Assembly (NCBI GenBank): GCA_015056085.1
Contig: SVHA01000005.1
Location: 53,319-117,318, forward strand
Length of the DNA stretch: 64,000 nt
Direction: 5' to 3'
Origin: Clostridiales bacterium
Lineage (GTDB): Bacteria; Bacillota; Clostridia; Christensenellales; Aristaeellaceae
The notes under the pieces were generated by a model. That model saw only the letters and a list, made by a program, of their open reading frames with translations. It was not told the DNA's origin and did no database searches. The position numbers were made by a program, and so were the translations under genes. Positions 41,814-50,729 of the stretch are shown one piece after another (within the stretch, counting starts at the first letter, position 1; every line of letters starts with the position of its first letter).

Positions 41814-44800
41814 ATGACGCAGACTCCTCCCGTCAGACCCTCCGGCAACAGGCGCTCCCAGCGCTATGTCCAGGAGGAAGCCCCTGACACCCGCAAACGA
41901 AAGAAAAAGATCAGCAAGATCAACATCATCGTTGCGCTGGCCTTTGTGGCCTTCCTGACGGTGATGGTGCTGGTGTGCCCCAAGGAACCTGTGTCCCAGG
42001 CCTGGTATACCGTGGGCACGGAGGACAACGTTGTTGATCAGACCAAGGGTACCACCGGCAATGAATACGCCGGGCTGGTCATCAGCGAAATGATGCCCTC
42101 CAACCGCGCCGCTGTGCCGGACGAAAACGGCGAGTACACCGACTGGGTGGAAATCTGGAACAGCTCTGACCACGACATCAACCTCAGGGAAGTGGGCCTG
42201 AGCGACCGCAGCGACTCCATTCGCTTCCTGTTCCCGGACGTGACCCTGCCGGCGGACGGCCGGGTGGTGGTCTACTGCTCTGATACCAATCAGGCGGAAG
42301 CCGGGCGGCCTTATCATGCCAAGTTCAAACTCTCCAGCGTGGGCGAAACGGTGTACCTCTACGACCGCAACGCCTATCTGCTGGATGAAGTCACCATGCC
42401 CATCATGTCCAGCGACGAAAGCTATGCCTTGCAGGAGGATGGCACCTTTGCCGCCACCGCTTCCTTCAGCCCCGGATATGAAAACTCCACGGCGGGCTAT
42501 GAAGCCTACCTCAAGGCCACCATGGTGGCCGACGGCGCACTGATCATCAACGAAATCTGCCCCGATCCCCTCACCGGCTACCGGGATGCCGACGGCGAAC
42601 TGTGCGACTGGCTGGAACTGTACAACACCACCGATCAGCCCATCAGCCTGAACAACTACGCCCTGTCCAACAAGGAAGGCAAGCCCCTCAAGTGGCGCTT
42701 CCCGGAAAACGCTGTGGTGGCCCCCCATGGGTATTATCTGGTGTTCTGCTCCGGCAAGGACATCCGCAACGATCCCACTGCCATTCCCCATGCCAACTTC
42801 CGCATCAGCGCCGAGCATGACACGCTGGTGCTCTCCGACAGCCATGGCCGCCTGGTGGACCGGGTCATCATTGACAACGTTCCCGAAGATGCCTCCTATG
42901 CCCGTGACGGCCAAGGCAACTTCTCCATTCAGACCGTGACCACACCCGCTCTGCCCAATGACCAGAGCGGGCGCAACTCCATGGACTATAATCTGCGGGC
43001 CATGAATCCCACCGGCGTGTATATCTCCGAGGTCATGGCCTCCAACGACACCACGGAGATCGCCTCGGGTCTGGCGGAGTTTGTGGACTGGGTGGAGATT
43101 TACAACAGCTCCGCCGTCACGGTGGATTTGTCCGGCTATGGCTTTTCTGATAACATCGGCCGTGCCCGCAAGTGGCAGTTCCCGCAAGGGACGACCATTG
43201 CGCCCGGGCAGTATATGCTCATCCGCTGCGACGGCGATGTGGCTTCTTCCACGGCAGCCCAGCCCCACACCTCCTTCAAGATCATGCGGGGCGGATCGGA
43301 AGTCCTGTGCCTGTCAGACCCCACCGGGCGCATTCTGGATAGGATTGTGCTGCCGCTGATTCCCACCAATGTGTCCTATGGCCGCACGAAGGGATTGGCT
43401 GGCTTTTTTTATTATGAACTGCCCACCCCGGGGCTGGAAAACAACATCGGCTTTCTGGGCTATGCGGAAGCGCCCCAGCTGAGCGCCGAACCGGGCTTGC
43501 ACTATCAGGCGGTGCAGACCACCCTGACCATCCCCGATGGCGCCACGGTGTATTACACCCTGGACGGCTCTGTGCCCACCAGGGAAGCTGGCACCCCCTA
43601 TCACGGAGAAACCATCAACATCGCCTACACCACGGTCATCCGCGCCAGGGCGTTCCCTGATGACCCTCAGTATTCCCCCTCCACGGTGACCACGGCCACC
43701 TACCTCATCAACGCCTATCACAGCCTGCCTGTGGTGTCGGTGGTGGTGGACCCCTGGGACCTGTGGAATCCTGAAACGGGTATGCTGACCATCGGCGATG
43801 ACATCATCAAGGAAGGCCCCGGTATGCTGCCGTGGAAAAACACGGTGTACCGCTACGTCAAGGATGAACTGGACAACAAGGAAGGCTATGTGGAGTATTA
43901 TCTTCAGGACGGCACCCAGGTGTTCAGCCAGGGCGTGTCCATCGGCCTGATCGGCGACTTCAGCCTGGATATGCCGCAAAAGTCCATGAAGATCAGGGCC
44001 AAGTCCCTCTACGGCGAAAAGACCTTCGCCGCTGCTATCTTTGAAGATCGCCCCTACACGGAATACAAGTCGCTGGTTTTGAGAAACTCCGGCAACGACT
44101 GCGCCTGGACCCGCCTGCTGGACGGCTTCCAGTCCCGCTTGCTGGACGCCTACGGCACCCAGGTGGTGCATCAGGCGTGGAAGCCCGTGGCGGTGTACTT
44201 AAACGGCGTCTACTGGGGGCATTACAACCTGCGTGAGCGGGTGGATCGCTTCATGATTGCCCAGTTTGAGGGGCTGCCTTTGGAAGAAGCCGGCAACATG
44301 GACATCCTGGAGGCCAGCAACAAGGTGGCCTACGGCTCCAACAAGGAATACAAGGAAATGATCAAGAAGATCAAGGCCAGCGATCCTGTCAATAACCCCG
44401 AAGACCTTAAGTACATCGAGGACAACATCGACATCGAAAACCACCTGGAATACATGGCGCTGGAAATGTTTGTGGGCAACTCCGACATCGGTAACACCCG
44501 CTTCTACCGGCTCCATCAGGAAGGCAGCAAGTGGAAATGGATCTGGTATGACGCCGACTACGGCCTGTACCGTTCCGGTTTTGACAGCCCTGCCAGCTAC
44601 ACCAAGGAAAAGGGCATGGGCCAGCAGAACATCGACAACACCATCTTCCGCACGCTGCTGTCCATCCCCAAGTACAAGGATATGTTCCTGCGCAAACTGG
44701 GCGACATCTTCCAGACCTTCACCACGGAATTCATGTCGGAGATACTGGATGAATGTGTGGCGGCGATCAAGCCGGAAATGGAAATCCACTTCTCCCGCTG

Positions 44801-45020
44801 GGCGCCTGAGCACGACCAGATGGTCATTCAGGAATGGCCCACCACCCCCGACGGCGCCTACCGCTACTGGGAACAGCGCATCAACCGCCTCTACAACACC
44901 CTGATGCTGCGCCCCAACAAACTCTGGGGCATGGTGCAGGACGCCTTTGACCTCACGGACGAGCAGATGATCGAATATCTCGGTCCGCGCCCGGAGATTC
45001 CGCCGGAAGCCGTGCCGTAA
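41814..45020 (+). CDS. CotH kinase family protein with three lamin-tail domains
   Basis: 1068 residues. A basic cytoplasmic tail and one membrane segment (about 39-58) are followed by three lamin-tail-like domains (about 80-170, 240-340, 400-500; each with 'DW-E--N' and 'W-FP' signatures). A chitobiase-like beta module (about 555-620, 'VYYTLDGSVPT') and a CotH kinase domain from about 640 come next, with 'LRNSGNDCAWTRLLDGFQS', 'YWGHYNLRERVDRFMI' and 'WIWYDADYGLY'. CotH proteins are atypical protein kinases, first described in Bacillus spore coat; here the protein is extracytoplasmic. It precedes DUF4956 and VTC genes, a recurrent cluster. Confidence 0.88.
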   Translation: MTQTPPVRPSGNRRSQRYVQEEAPDTRKRKKKISKINIIVALAFVAFLTVMVLVCPKEPVSQAWYTVGTEDNVVDQTKGTTGNEYAGLVISEMMPSNRAAVPDENGEYTDWVEIWNSSDHDINLREVGLSDRSDSIRFLFPDVTLPADGRVVVYCSDTNQAEAGRPYHAKFKLSSVGETVYLYDRNAYLLDEVTMPIMSSDESYALQEDGTFAATASFSPGYENSTAGYEAYLKATMVADGALIINEICPDPLTGYRDADGELCDWLELYNTTDQPISLNNYALSNKEGKPLKWRFPENAVVAPHGYYLVFCSGKDIRNDPTAIPHANFRISAEHDTLVLSDSHGRLVDRVIIDNVPEDASYARDGQGNFSIQTVTTPALPNDQSGRNSMDYNLRAMNPTGVYISEVMASNDTTEIASGLAEFVDWVEIYNSSAVTVDLSGYGFSDNIGRARKWQFPQGTTIAPGQYMLIRCDGDVASSTAAQPHTSFKIMRGGSEVLCLSDPTGRILDRIVLPLIPTNVSYGRTKGLAGFFYYELPTPGLENNIGFLGYAEAPQLSAEPGLHYQAVQTTLTIPDGATVYYTLDGSVPTREAGTPYHGETINIAYTTVIRARAFPDDPQYSPSTVTTATYLINAYHSLPVVSVVVDPWDLWNPETGMLTIGDDIIKEGPGMLPWKNTVYRYVKDELDNKEGYVEYYLQDGTQVFSQGVSIGLIGDFSLDMPQKSMKIRAKSLYGEKTFAAAIFEDRPYTEYKSLVLRNSGNDCAWTRLLDGFQSRLLDAYGTQVVHQAWKPVAVYLNGVYWGHYNLRERVDRFMIAQFEGLPLEEAGNMDILEASNKVAYGSNKEYKEMIKKIKASDPVNNPEDLKYIEDNIDIENHLEYMALEMFVGNSDIGNTRFYRLHQEGSKWKWIWYDADYGLYRSGFDSPASYTKEKGMGQQNIDNTIFRTLLSIPKYKDMFLRKLGDIFQTFTTEFMSEILDECVAAIKPEMEIHFSRWAPEHDQMVIQEWPTTPDGAYRYWEQRINRLYNTLMLRPNKLWGMVQDAFDLTDEQMIEYLGPRPEIPPEAVP

Positions 45021-45086
45021 AGGCCCAAAACTGCCGCGAAAGCCATTTTATAGGGAAATTTTGATGAAATTCCCTGCCGGGGCGTG

Positions 45087-45115
45087 TTTACGCCGGCGAG
45101 CAGATGCGCTATAAT
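45087..45115 (+). promoter_or_regulatory. Promoter of the DUF4956-VTC pair
   Basis: TTTACG (45087-45092), 17 bp, TATAAT (45110-45115), 77 bp before the DUF4956 start. Confidence 0.65.
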
Positions 45116-45191
45116 GGAACACGGAACATGAGCGGCCCAGCCGCTGAAAAGACCGGGAGGCATTCCGGTCATATCAAGGGAGGAAACACTG

Positions 45192-45881
45192 ATGGTTAGC
45201 ACCAATGAGATCGTCAATAATACCACCGGCCTGTCCGCCTATTTTGCCCAGCAGTTTGCCGCGCTGACGCCCTGGAAGGTGATCGTCGCACTGCTGATGG
45301 GTTTTGCGGTGGGCATGGTGATTTCCTTTGTGTACAAGCGCTGCTACCGTGGCGTGCTGTACAGCCCCTCCTTCGGCATGACGCTGGTCATGCTGACCCT
45401 GATCACCACCCCGGTGGTCATGTGTATCAAGTCTGACCTGTCCCTGTCCATGGGCATGGTGGGCGCCCTGTCCATCGTGCGTTTCCGTACCGCTGTGAAG
45501 GATCCCCTGGACACGGCGTATATGTTCTGGGCGCTGACGATGGGCATCCTGCTGGGCGCGGAACTGTTCATCATCGCATTGGTGGTGGTGGTGGGCATCT
45601 CCGCGGTGCTGCTGATCATGAACTTCGTCAAGTTCCAGAATCCCAACAGCTACCTGCTGGTGCTGCACTATGACCAGGAAGCCGAGTATGACATCACTCA
45701 GCAGCTGCGCCGTTCCGTGAAGTACCGTCACCTGCGCTCCAAGACCATCACCCGTGCCGGCGCTGAAATGACCTACGAAGTGCGCATCGACAACAAGCAG
45801 GATCTGGTGGCCCTGATGCTGGGCATCGAAGGCGTGCATGACGCCACGCTGGTGGCCTGCCAGACGGAAGCCGGCGCCTGA
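45192..45881 (+). CDS. DUF4956 membrane protein
   Basis: 229 residues. Four hydrophobic segments occupy the first 145 residues, with the family motif 'GALSIVRFRTAVKDPLDTAYMFWAL' (residues about 94-118); a soluble ferredoxin-like domain of about 80 residues ends the protein. DUF4956 genes almost always accompany VTC-domain polyphosphate polymerases, as here. A role in anchoring or channelling for the polymerase is inferred. AGGGAGG precedes the ATG. Confidence 0.9.
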   Translation: MVSTNEIVNNTTGLSAYFAQQFAALTPWKVIVALLMGFAVGMVISFVYKRCYRGVLYSPSFGMTLVMLTLITTPVVMCIKSDLSLSMGMVGALSIVRFRTAVKDPLDTAYMFWALTMGILLGAELFIIALVVVVGISAVLLIMNFVKFQNPNSYLLVLHYDQEAEYDITQQLRRSVKYRHLRSKTITRAGAEMTYEVRIDNKQDLVALMLGIEGVHDATLVACQTEAGA

Positions 45882-45929
45882 TGGATTCCCTGAAGGCATG
45901 ACCCAAGAACGAATGAGGAGGTGAGGATA

Positions 45930-46637
45930 TTGCCGGTGAATATGCCCCTGCGCCACGAACTGAAATTCTTTATTTCGCCCAAGCAATACTACCTCCTGTC
46001 CAATGCGCTGGACCTGGTGCTGCAGCGGGATCCCAACGGCGATGAAAACAACGAGTATCATATCCGCTCGCTGTATTTTGACACCGTGTTTGATGACGCC
46101 CTCCATGATAAACTCAGCGGCGTGCAGAATCGTGACAAGTACCGCATCCGCATCTATAACCTGACGGACAAGGTCATCAAACTGGAATGTAAGACCAAGG
46201 TGGGGAGCCTCATCAGCAAACGCAGCCTGTCCATTCCCAGGGATTTGTGCGAGCAGCTCATCGCCTGCGACCCCACGGGGCTGGAAACCACCCGGTCGGG
46301 CCTGCTCAGCGATGTGTATCGGGAAATGACCACCCGGCTTTTGCACCCTGTGGTGATTGTGGACTACGTCCGGGAGGCGTATCTGCATCCGGCGGAGGAA
46401 GTGCGCATTACCTTTGACAAGCAGCTGCGCACGGGCCTGAACAGCATCGATCTGTTCAACCCCGACGTGCCCACCGTGCCGCCCTTTGACAACGGCGAGA
46501 TCATCCTGGAAATCAAATACAACCGGGTCATGCCGCCCTACATCCGTGACCTCATCAACACCTATTGCGGCGACGCACAGCAAAGCGCCATCAGCAAATA
46601 CACCTGGTGCCGGCGGTATGAGGGGAAGGACTATTAA
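45930..46637 (+). CDS. VTC-domain polyphosphate polymerase
   Basis: 235 residues. The VTC tunnel-fold signature is visible: 'RHELKFFISPKQYYLL', 'YHIRSLYFDTVFDDAL', 'KYRIRIYN', 'IKLECKTKVGSLISKRS' and 'ILEIKYNRVMPPYI', with alternating basic residues and acidic metal ligands. The family makes polyphosphate from nucleoside triphosphate. A perfect AGGAGGTG (45916-45923) is 6 bp before TTG 45930, which I take as the start; GTG 45921, GTG 45936 and ATG 45942 are alternatives. It has no membrane segment, so DUF4956 may tether it. Confidence 0.87.
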   Translation: MPVNMPLRHELKFFISPKQYYLLSNALDLVLQRDPNGDENNEYHIRSLYFDTVFDDALHDKLSGVQNRDKYRIRIYNLTDKVIKLECKTKVGSLISKRSLSIPRDLCEQLIACDPTGLETTRSGLLSDVYREMTTRLLHPVVIVDYVREAYLHPAEEVRITFDKQLRTGLNSIDLFNPDVPTVPPFDNGEIILEIKYNRVMPPYIRDLINTYCGDAQQSAISKYTWCRRYEGKDY

Positions 46638-46644
46638 CGTTTCT

Positions 46645-46675
46645 CCTGTGCAGACAATTTCTGCACAGGTTTTTT
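46645..46675 (+). terminator. Terminator of the CotH/DUF4956/VTC cluster
   Basis: CCTGTGCAGA / TCTGCACAGG stem with a short loop and six T. Confidence 0.85.
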
Positions 46676-46757
46676 ATGGTTCTGACATCTGAAAAGTCGG
46701 CATAAGATGATACAGGGCCTTTGTTTGAAAAATATTTATCAATTTTCTTTTTGCCTA

Positions 46758-46786
46758 TTGATGAAGGAAGAAAAGTATAGTAAAAT
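46758..46786 (+). promoter_or_regulatory. Promoter of murB
   Basis: TTGATG (46758-46763), 17 bp, TAAAAT (46781-46786). Confidence 0.6.
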
Positions 46787-46809
46787 GAATATTGTGGGAG
46801 GGAATTGCA

Positions 46810-47748
46810 ATGTTTGATACATCATTGACGGCGCTGGAGGAGCTTTTCAGGCAGCAGGCGCCGGAGATGCAAATGGAGCGGGATGCGCTGATGGCCCGCT
46901 ATACCACGCTGCACCTGGGCGGCCCGGCGGACCTGATGGTTCATCCGGCAAACCGGGATCAGTTGCAGATGGTGCTCAGGGCCGCCAAGAAATCCGGCGT
47001 GCCCGTGACGGTGATCGGTCACGGCAGCAACCTCCTGGTGCTCGATGGCGGCATCCGCGGACTGGTGATCCGCATCTGCCGGGGCATGGACAGCGTGGAA
47101 GTGGAAGGGGAGACCCTCCGCTGCGACGCCGGCGTGATGATGAGCGTGGTGGCCATGGCGGCTGCCAACAACAGCCTCGGCGGCCTGACCTTTGCCAGCG
47201 GCATCCCCGGCACCATCGGCGGGGGCGTATATATGAATGCCGGCGCTTATGGCGGCGAACTGTCCCAGGTGGTGACGTTGGTGGAGGGCCTTGACATGGC
47301 CGGTGAGCCCTTCAGTTACACCGGCGAAGAAATGGGTTTCACCCACCGTTATTCCCGCCTGATGGAGGAAGACAAGATCATCACCCGGGTGACCATGAAA
47401 CTGCATCCCGCCAAACAGGAGGACCTGCTGGCGGAAATGGTGCTGCTCAACCGCCAGCGGGCGGACAAGCAGCCTCTCACGATGTTCAGCGCCGGCAGCA
47501 CCTTCAAGCGCCCCGTGGGCGGCTATGCCTCGGCGCTGGTGGATCAGTGCGGGCTCAAGGGGTACACCATTGGCGGCGCACAGGTCAGCGAAAAGCACGC
47601 CGGATTCCTGCTCAACAGGGGCGGCACGGCGGCGGATTTTATGGCGCTGATGGCCTATGTGCAGAAGGTGGTTTATCAGAAGACCGGCTTCTCGCTGGAG
47701 CCGGAAGTGCGGATTCTGGGCGAAGAAGTGGCGCCCCAGAAGGTATAA
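46810..47748 (+). CDS. murB: UDP-N-acetylenolpyruvoylglucosamine reductase
   Basis: 312 residues. FAD-binding motifs 'TLHLGGPADLMVHP', 'VIGHGSNLLVLDGGIRGLVI' and 'SGIPGTIGGGVYMNAGAYGGE' are present. 'FSAGSTFKRPVG' carries the catalytic Ser, and 'LEPEVRILG' the C-terminal Glu. It reduces the enolpyruvyl ether to give UDP-MurNAc. As in many Firmicutes, it precedes rapZ. The ATG at 46810 follows GGGAGGGAA. Confidence 0.95.
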   Translation: MFDTSLTALEELFRQQAPEMQMERDALMARYTTLHLGGPADLMVHPANRDQLQMVLRAAKKSGVPVTVIGHGSNLLVLDGGIRGLVIRICRGMDSVEVEGETLRCDAGVMMSVVAMAAANNSLGGLTFASGIPGTIGGGVYMNAGAYGGELSQVVTLVEGLDMAGEPFSYTGEEMGFTHRYSRLMEEDKIITRVTMKLHPAKQEDLLAEMVLLNRQRADKQPLTMFSAGSTFKRPVGGYASALVDQCGLKGYTIGGAQVSEKHAGFLLNRGGTAADFMALMAYVQKVVYQKTGFSLEPEVRILGEEVAPQKV

Positions 47749-47781
47749 CGTGCATCGCAATATGCAAAAGGAGCATACAGG

Positions 47782-48678
47782 ATGAGGTTTTTGCTGCTCA
47801 CAGGACTCAGCGGCGCTGGCAAAACGGCAGCCACCCGCTATCTGGAGGACATGGGCGCATTCTGCGTGGATAATCTGCCGCCGATGATGATCTTCAGGTT
47901 TATGGAGGCGTGCGAGAATTCCGGCATGACATGCCCGCTGGTGGCCTTTGCCGTGGACGTGCGCAGCGCTGCGTTCTTCAACGCCTATGATGTGAGCAAT
48001 CTGATTGAGGAAGTGCGCTCTCTGGGCTACGACATCGAAACGGTGTTCCTGGAGGCCAGCGACGATGTGCTGGTGAGCCGCTATAAGGAAACCCGCCGGG
48101 AGCATCCCCTGGCCAATGAACACGTGACCCTGACGGAAGCCATTGCTAAGGAGCGGGAACGCACCCAGCCCCTGAGGGAAACGGCGAATCATCTGATTGA
48201 TACATCAAGCCTCAAGCCCCGGCAGCTGCAGGCGAAACTTCTGTCCATCGTCAAAGCGGACGGTGCGCCGGAAGCCTTGCGGGTGGAAGTGACCTCCTTT
48301 GGATTCAAGCGGGGCCTGCCCCGTCAGGCAGACCTGGTGTACGATGTGCGCTTTCTGCCCAACCCCTTTTATATCCCCCATCTGGCCCATCAGACGGGCC
48401 TGGATGCGCCGGTGAAGGAATTCGTACTGGGTCATGAGGTGACCCGGGCGTTTCTGGAAAAACTCACGGACATGGTGACCTTCCTCCTGCCCCATTATCA
48501 GGAGGAAGGCAAGCACCGACTGGTGATTGCCATCGGCTGCACTGGCGGCGCCCACCGCAGCGTGGCCATTGCCCAGGCGCTGGGGGAATTCCTGGCGGAC
48601 AAGGGCGTGCAGGTGGCGGTTTCCCACCGGGACCTGGCTCTTGAACAGGCGCACTGGGCTGCCGGGGAGGACAACTGA
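47782..48678 (+). CDS. rapZ: RNase adapter / nucleotide-binding protein RapZ (YvcJ)
   Basis: 298 residues. Walker A is 'TGLSGAGKT' (7-15), 'VDVRS' is a Walker B-like motif, and the C-terminal domain shows 'SFGFKRGLPRQADLVYDVRFLPNP' and 'IAIGCTGGAHRSVAIAQALG'. RapZ binds ATP/GTP and, in enterobacteria, controls glmZ sRNA decay; in Bacillus (YvcJ) its role is less clear. Its stop codon overlaps the whiA start by one base. The yvcK/glmR gene, which usually sits between rapZ and whiA, is missing here. Confidence 0.95.
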   Translation: MRFLLLTGLSGAGKTAATRYLEDMGAFCVDNLPPMMIFRFMEACENSGMTCPLVAFAVDVRSAAFFNAYDVSNLIEEVRSLGYDIETVFLEASDDVLVSRYKETRREHPLANEHVTLTEAIAKERERTQPLRETANHLIDTSSLKPRQLQAKLLSIVKADGAPEALRVEVTSFGFKRGLPRQADLVYDVRFLPNPFYIPHLAHQTGLDAPVKEFVLGHEVTRAFLEKLTDMVTFLLPHYQEEGKHRLVIAIGCTGGAHRSVAIAQALGEFLADKGVQVAVSHRDLALEQAHWAAGEDN

Positions 48679-49655
48679 TGTCGTTTTCATCGAATGTCAA
48701 GGATGAACTGACCCGTCTGCCCCTGGGCAAAAGTTGCTGTATGCTCAGCGAACTCAGCGCCCTCACCCGCACTTCAGCCACGCTGTCGATGCACGGTCTG
48801 GGGCGCATTCTGGTGAGTTATCGGGTGGAAAACGCCGCCCTGGCCCGCAGGATTTTCCTGCTTTTGCGCACGGAACTGTCGGTGATGCCCAAGCTGTACT
48901 TCGTGCAGCACAGCCGCCTGGGCGGACGTCGCACCTGCGTGCTGACGCTGGGCGATCAGGATTCACAAAAGTTGTTACTGGCGCTGAACATGATGGAAAA
49001 GGACGAGGACGGCACGGTGTCCTTCAAGCGCACCTCGCCCCGCTATCCTATCACCCGCCAGTGCTGCCGCAAGGCGTTCATCCGGGCGGCATTTCTGGGC
49101 GCCGGCACCATGTCCAGCCCGGAAAAGGCCTATCATCTGGAATGGATTGCCGCCAATGACACCCTGCTGAAGGATCTGCAGCGCCTGCTGGAAAAGTCCG
49201 GCATCCCGGTGCACATCTTCCAGCGCAAGGGCACGCCGGTACTGTATTTGAAGAGCAGCCAGCACATTTCCGACGCTCTGGCGCTGATGGGCGCGTCCTC
49301 CAGCATGATGGAACTGGAAAACATCCGCATCAGCAAGCAGATGCGTGGCGCGGCTAACCGGGCCATCAACTGTGACGAACACAACGGCGAGCGGATGCTC
49401 AATGCCGCCATGGAGCAGTTCGAGGCCATCAAGCGCATTTCCATTGAGAGAGGCCTGTCCTCCCTGCCCAAGGGCCTGCAGGAGGCGGCACGGCTCAGGC
49501 TGGATCATGCGGAACTGAGCATGACGGAACTGGGCCAGCTGATGCATCCGCCGGTGGGCAAAAGCGGTGTGAATCACCGGATGCGCCGCCTGATGGAGAT
49601 CGCCCGGAAAATGGAGGAAGAAGAGGAAATCGAGAGCATCACGGATGACCTGTGA
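48678..49655 (+). CDS. whiA: DNA-binding protein WhiA
   Basis: 325 residues. The N-terminal homing-endonuclease-like domain begins 'MSFSSNVKDELTRLP' and contains 'RAAFLGAGTMSSPEKAYHLEW', with the catalytic acidic residues of true LAGLIDADG enzymes lost. The C-terminal helix-turn-helix region ends 'LMHPPVGKSGVNHRMRRL'. It acts in cell division and sporulation control in Actinobacteria and in chromosome segregation and division in Bacillus. It is cotranslated with rapZ and followed by the crh-like gene. Confidence 0.94.
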   Translation: MSFSSNVKDELTRLPLGKSCCMLSELSALTRTSATLSMHGLGRILVSYRVENAALARRIFLLLRTELSVMPKLYFVQHSRLGGRRTCVLTLGDQDSQKLLLALNMMEKDEDGTVSFKRTSPRYPITRQCCRKAFIRAAFLGAGTMSSPEKAYHLEWIAANDTLLKDLQRLLEKSGIPVHIFQRKGTPVLYLKSSQHISDALALMGASSSMMELENIRISKQMRGAANRAINCDEHNGERMLNAAMEQFEAIKRISIERGLSSLPKGLQEAARLRLDHAELSMTELGQLMHPPVGKSGVNHRMRRLMEIARKMEEEEEIESITDDL

Positions 49656-49721
49656 CGCCCAAACGACCTTTCAGAAGTACATTCTGCGCTGATGAAGCGC
49701 CTGAGGAACAGGAGGACGCCT

Positions 49722-49970
49722 ATGATCAGAAAGCCGATTACCTTCCCCGGCGGCAAGCCGTTGACCCGCAGCGTGGCTGCACAGGTGGTGCAGGTGACCT
49801 GCAAGTATCAGTCACGGGTGATGATTGAGTATAACCAGCGGATTGTCAATGCCAAATCCATGCTGGGCCTCCTGTCCCTGGGACTGGAAGATCAGCAGGG
49901 ACTGATTCTGATTGTGGAAGGCGTCGATGAACAGGAAGCCGCCGAGGCCATTCTCGCCATGATGCAGTGA
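49722..49970 (+). CDS. crh: Crh-like HPr paralogue (Ser46 kept, His15 lost)
   Basis: 82 residues starting at ATG 49722 behind ACAGGAGG. It aligns without gaps to HPr: 'NAKSMLGLLSLG' places Ser46 at the HPr kinase site, while 'KPLTRSVAA' puts Thr at position 15 and Ser at 17, so the PEP-dependent phosphotransfer site is gone. Bacillus subtilis Crh likewise lacks His15 and is encoded after whiA (yvcL). It should act in CcpA-type catabolite control but not in sugar uptake. PtsH in this window has the opposite pattern. Confidence 0.88.
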   Translation: MIRKPITFPGGKPLTRSVAAQVVQVTCKYQSRVMIEYNQRIVNAKSMLGLLSLGLEDQQGLILIVEGVDEQEAAEAILAMMQ

Positions 49971-50182
49971 CCAGGGGGTCAGGGACTCCGTCCCCGACAC
50001 CCCTGCCAAAGGGCTTTGCCCTTTGGAAACCCACCAGGGGCTCTGCCCCTGGACCCCGCAAGGGGCATCGCCCCTTGACCCATCACCCCAAGCCCTGACG
50101 GGCTTGGGGGATTGTTTGTTTGTGGGATTTTCCTTTCGTACTATTCTTTTGTGTGAGGTGAGGGCGAAACCCCACATTGGCT
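49971..50182 (+). repeat. GC hairpin array (repeat family 1, copy D)
   Basis: Starts immediately after the crh stop codon (49968-49970) with CCAGGGGGTC, as copy A does after its stop. Several GC palindromes lead to the terminator at 50086-50122 and then to GTGAGGGCGAAACC (50159-50172). The 230-bp middle of the tail seen in copies A and C is absent. Confidence 0.8.
50086..50122 (+). terminator. Terminator of the rapZ-whiA-crh operon
   Basis: CCCCAAGCCC (50086-50095) and GGGCTTGGGG (50100-50109), then GATTGTTTGTTT. Confidence 0.7.
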
Positions 50183-50238
50183 AAAGGAGTGCTTCAATTC
50201 TTAAATGATGCCTGAAAATACCTTTTCCAAAGAAGAAT

Positions 50239-50275
50239 CTTCCATTTGGTATGCCAGATGGAAGACTGTTTTTTC
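50239..50275 (+). terminator. Orphan terminator hairpin
   Basis: CTTCCATTTGG / CCAGATGGAAG stem with a TATG loop and six T. No gene ends just before it, so it may be the remnant of a lost gene left of the island. Confidence 0.6.
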
Positions 50276-50300
50276 GTTATTGTGTAGCATTCATTTTTTT

Positions 50301-50462
50301 AGTCACCGTGTTTGTCACAGCGGGGAACAACGAGGTTTTATAGGGCACAAACGGAAAAAATCAGCAGTCCGCCAAAACATGAAAAACCCTTGCAAATCAA
50401 GGGTTTGCAAGGGATTTGATGCGTCGAAGTGACGGTCGAACCCGCGGCCTTTTGGTCCGAAC
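50301..50462. repeat. Left copy of the long direct repeat flanking the tRNA-Pro island
   Basis: About 160 bp similar to 56585-56751: AGTCACCGTG, then GGCACAAACGG / GGCATAAACGG, CAGTCCGCCAAAACATGAAA, the CCCTTGCAAATCAAG hairpin and part of tRNA-Pro. Small indels show that this copy is the decayed one. Confidence 0.8.
50424..50462 (-). pseudogene. Partial tRNA-Pro (3' half), attachment-site remnant
   Basis: Thirty-nine bases match the 3' half of tRNA-Pro at 56709-56751, from the discriminator through the T-arm to the anticodon loop, with two small deletions that break the T-stem. Same orientation as the intact tRNA. This is the expected footprint of an element integrated at the 3' end of a tRNA gene. 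Confidence 0.8.
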
Positions 50463-50729
50463 GCAGGAAGGCAAACTAAAAAATCATAAACATATATCCG
50501 GCTTTTCTGGTAGATCGAGGCAAAGAGTAGACCTTGAAAATACAGGGTTTTCCGATTGAACGAACAGTTGCGATTGGACAAAAACATCTGCCCTTCTGAT
50601 ACTGTGTTGGGTTACAGCGGAAGGGCGGATTTCGTTTTTGCACGCAAGAAACCACGCAAGATAACACTTAAGATGTTGCATATGTACTCTGTTTGGGTGT
50701 TACTACTGGATGAAAGCGAGGTAACGTTC

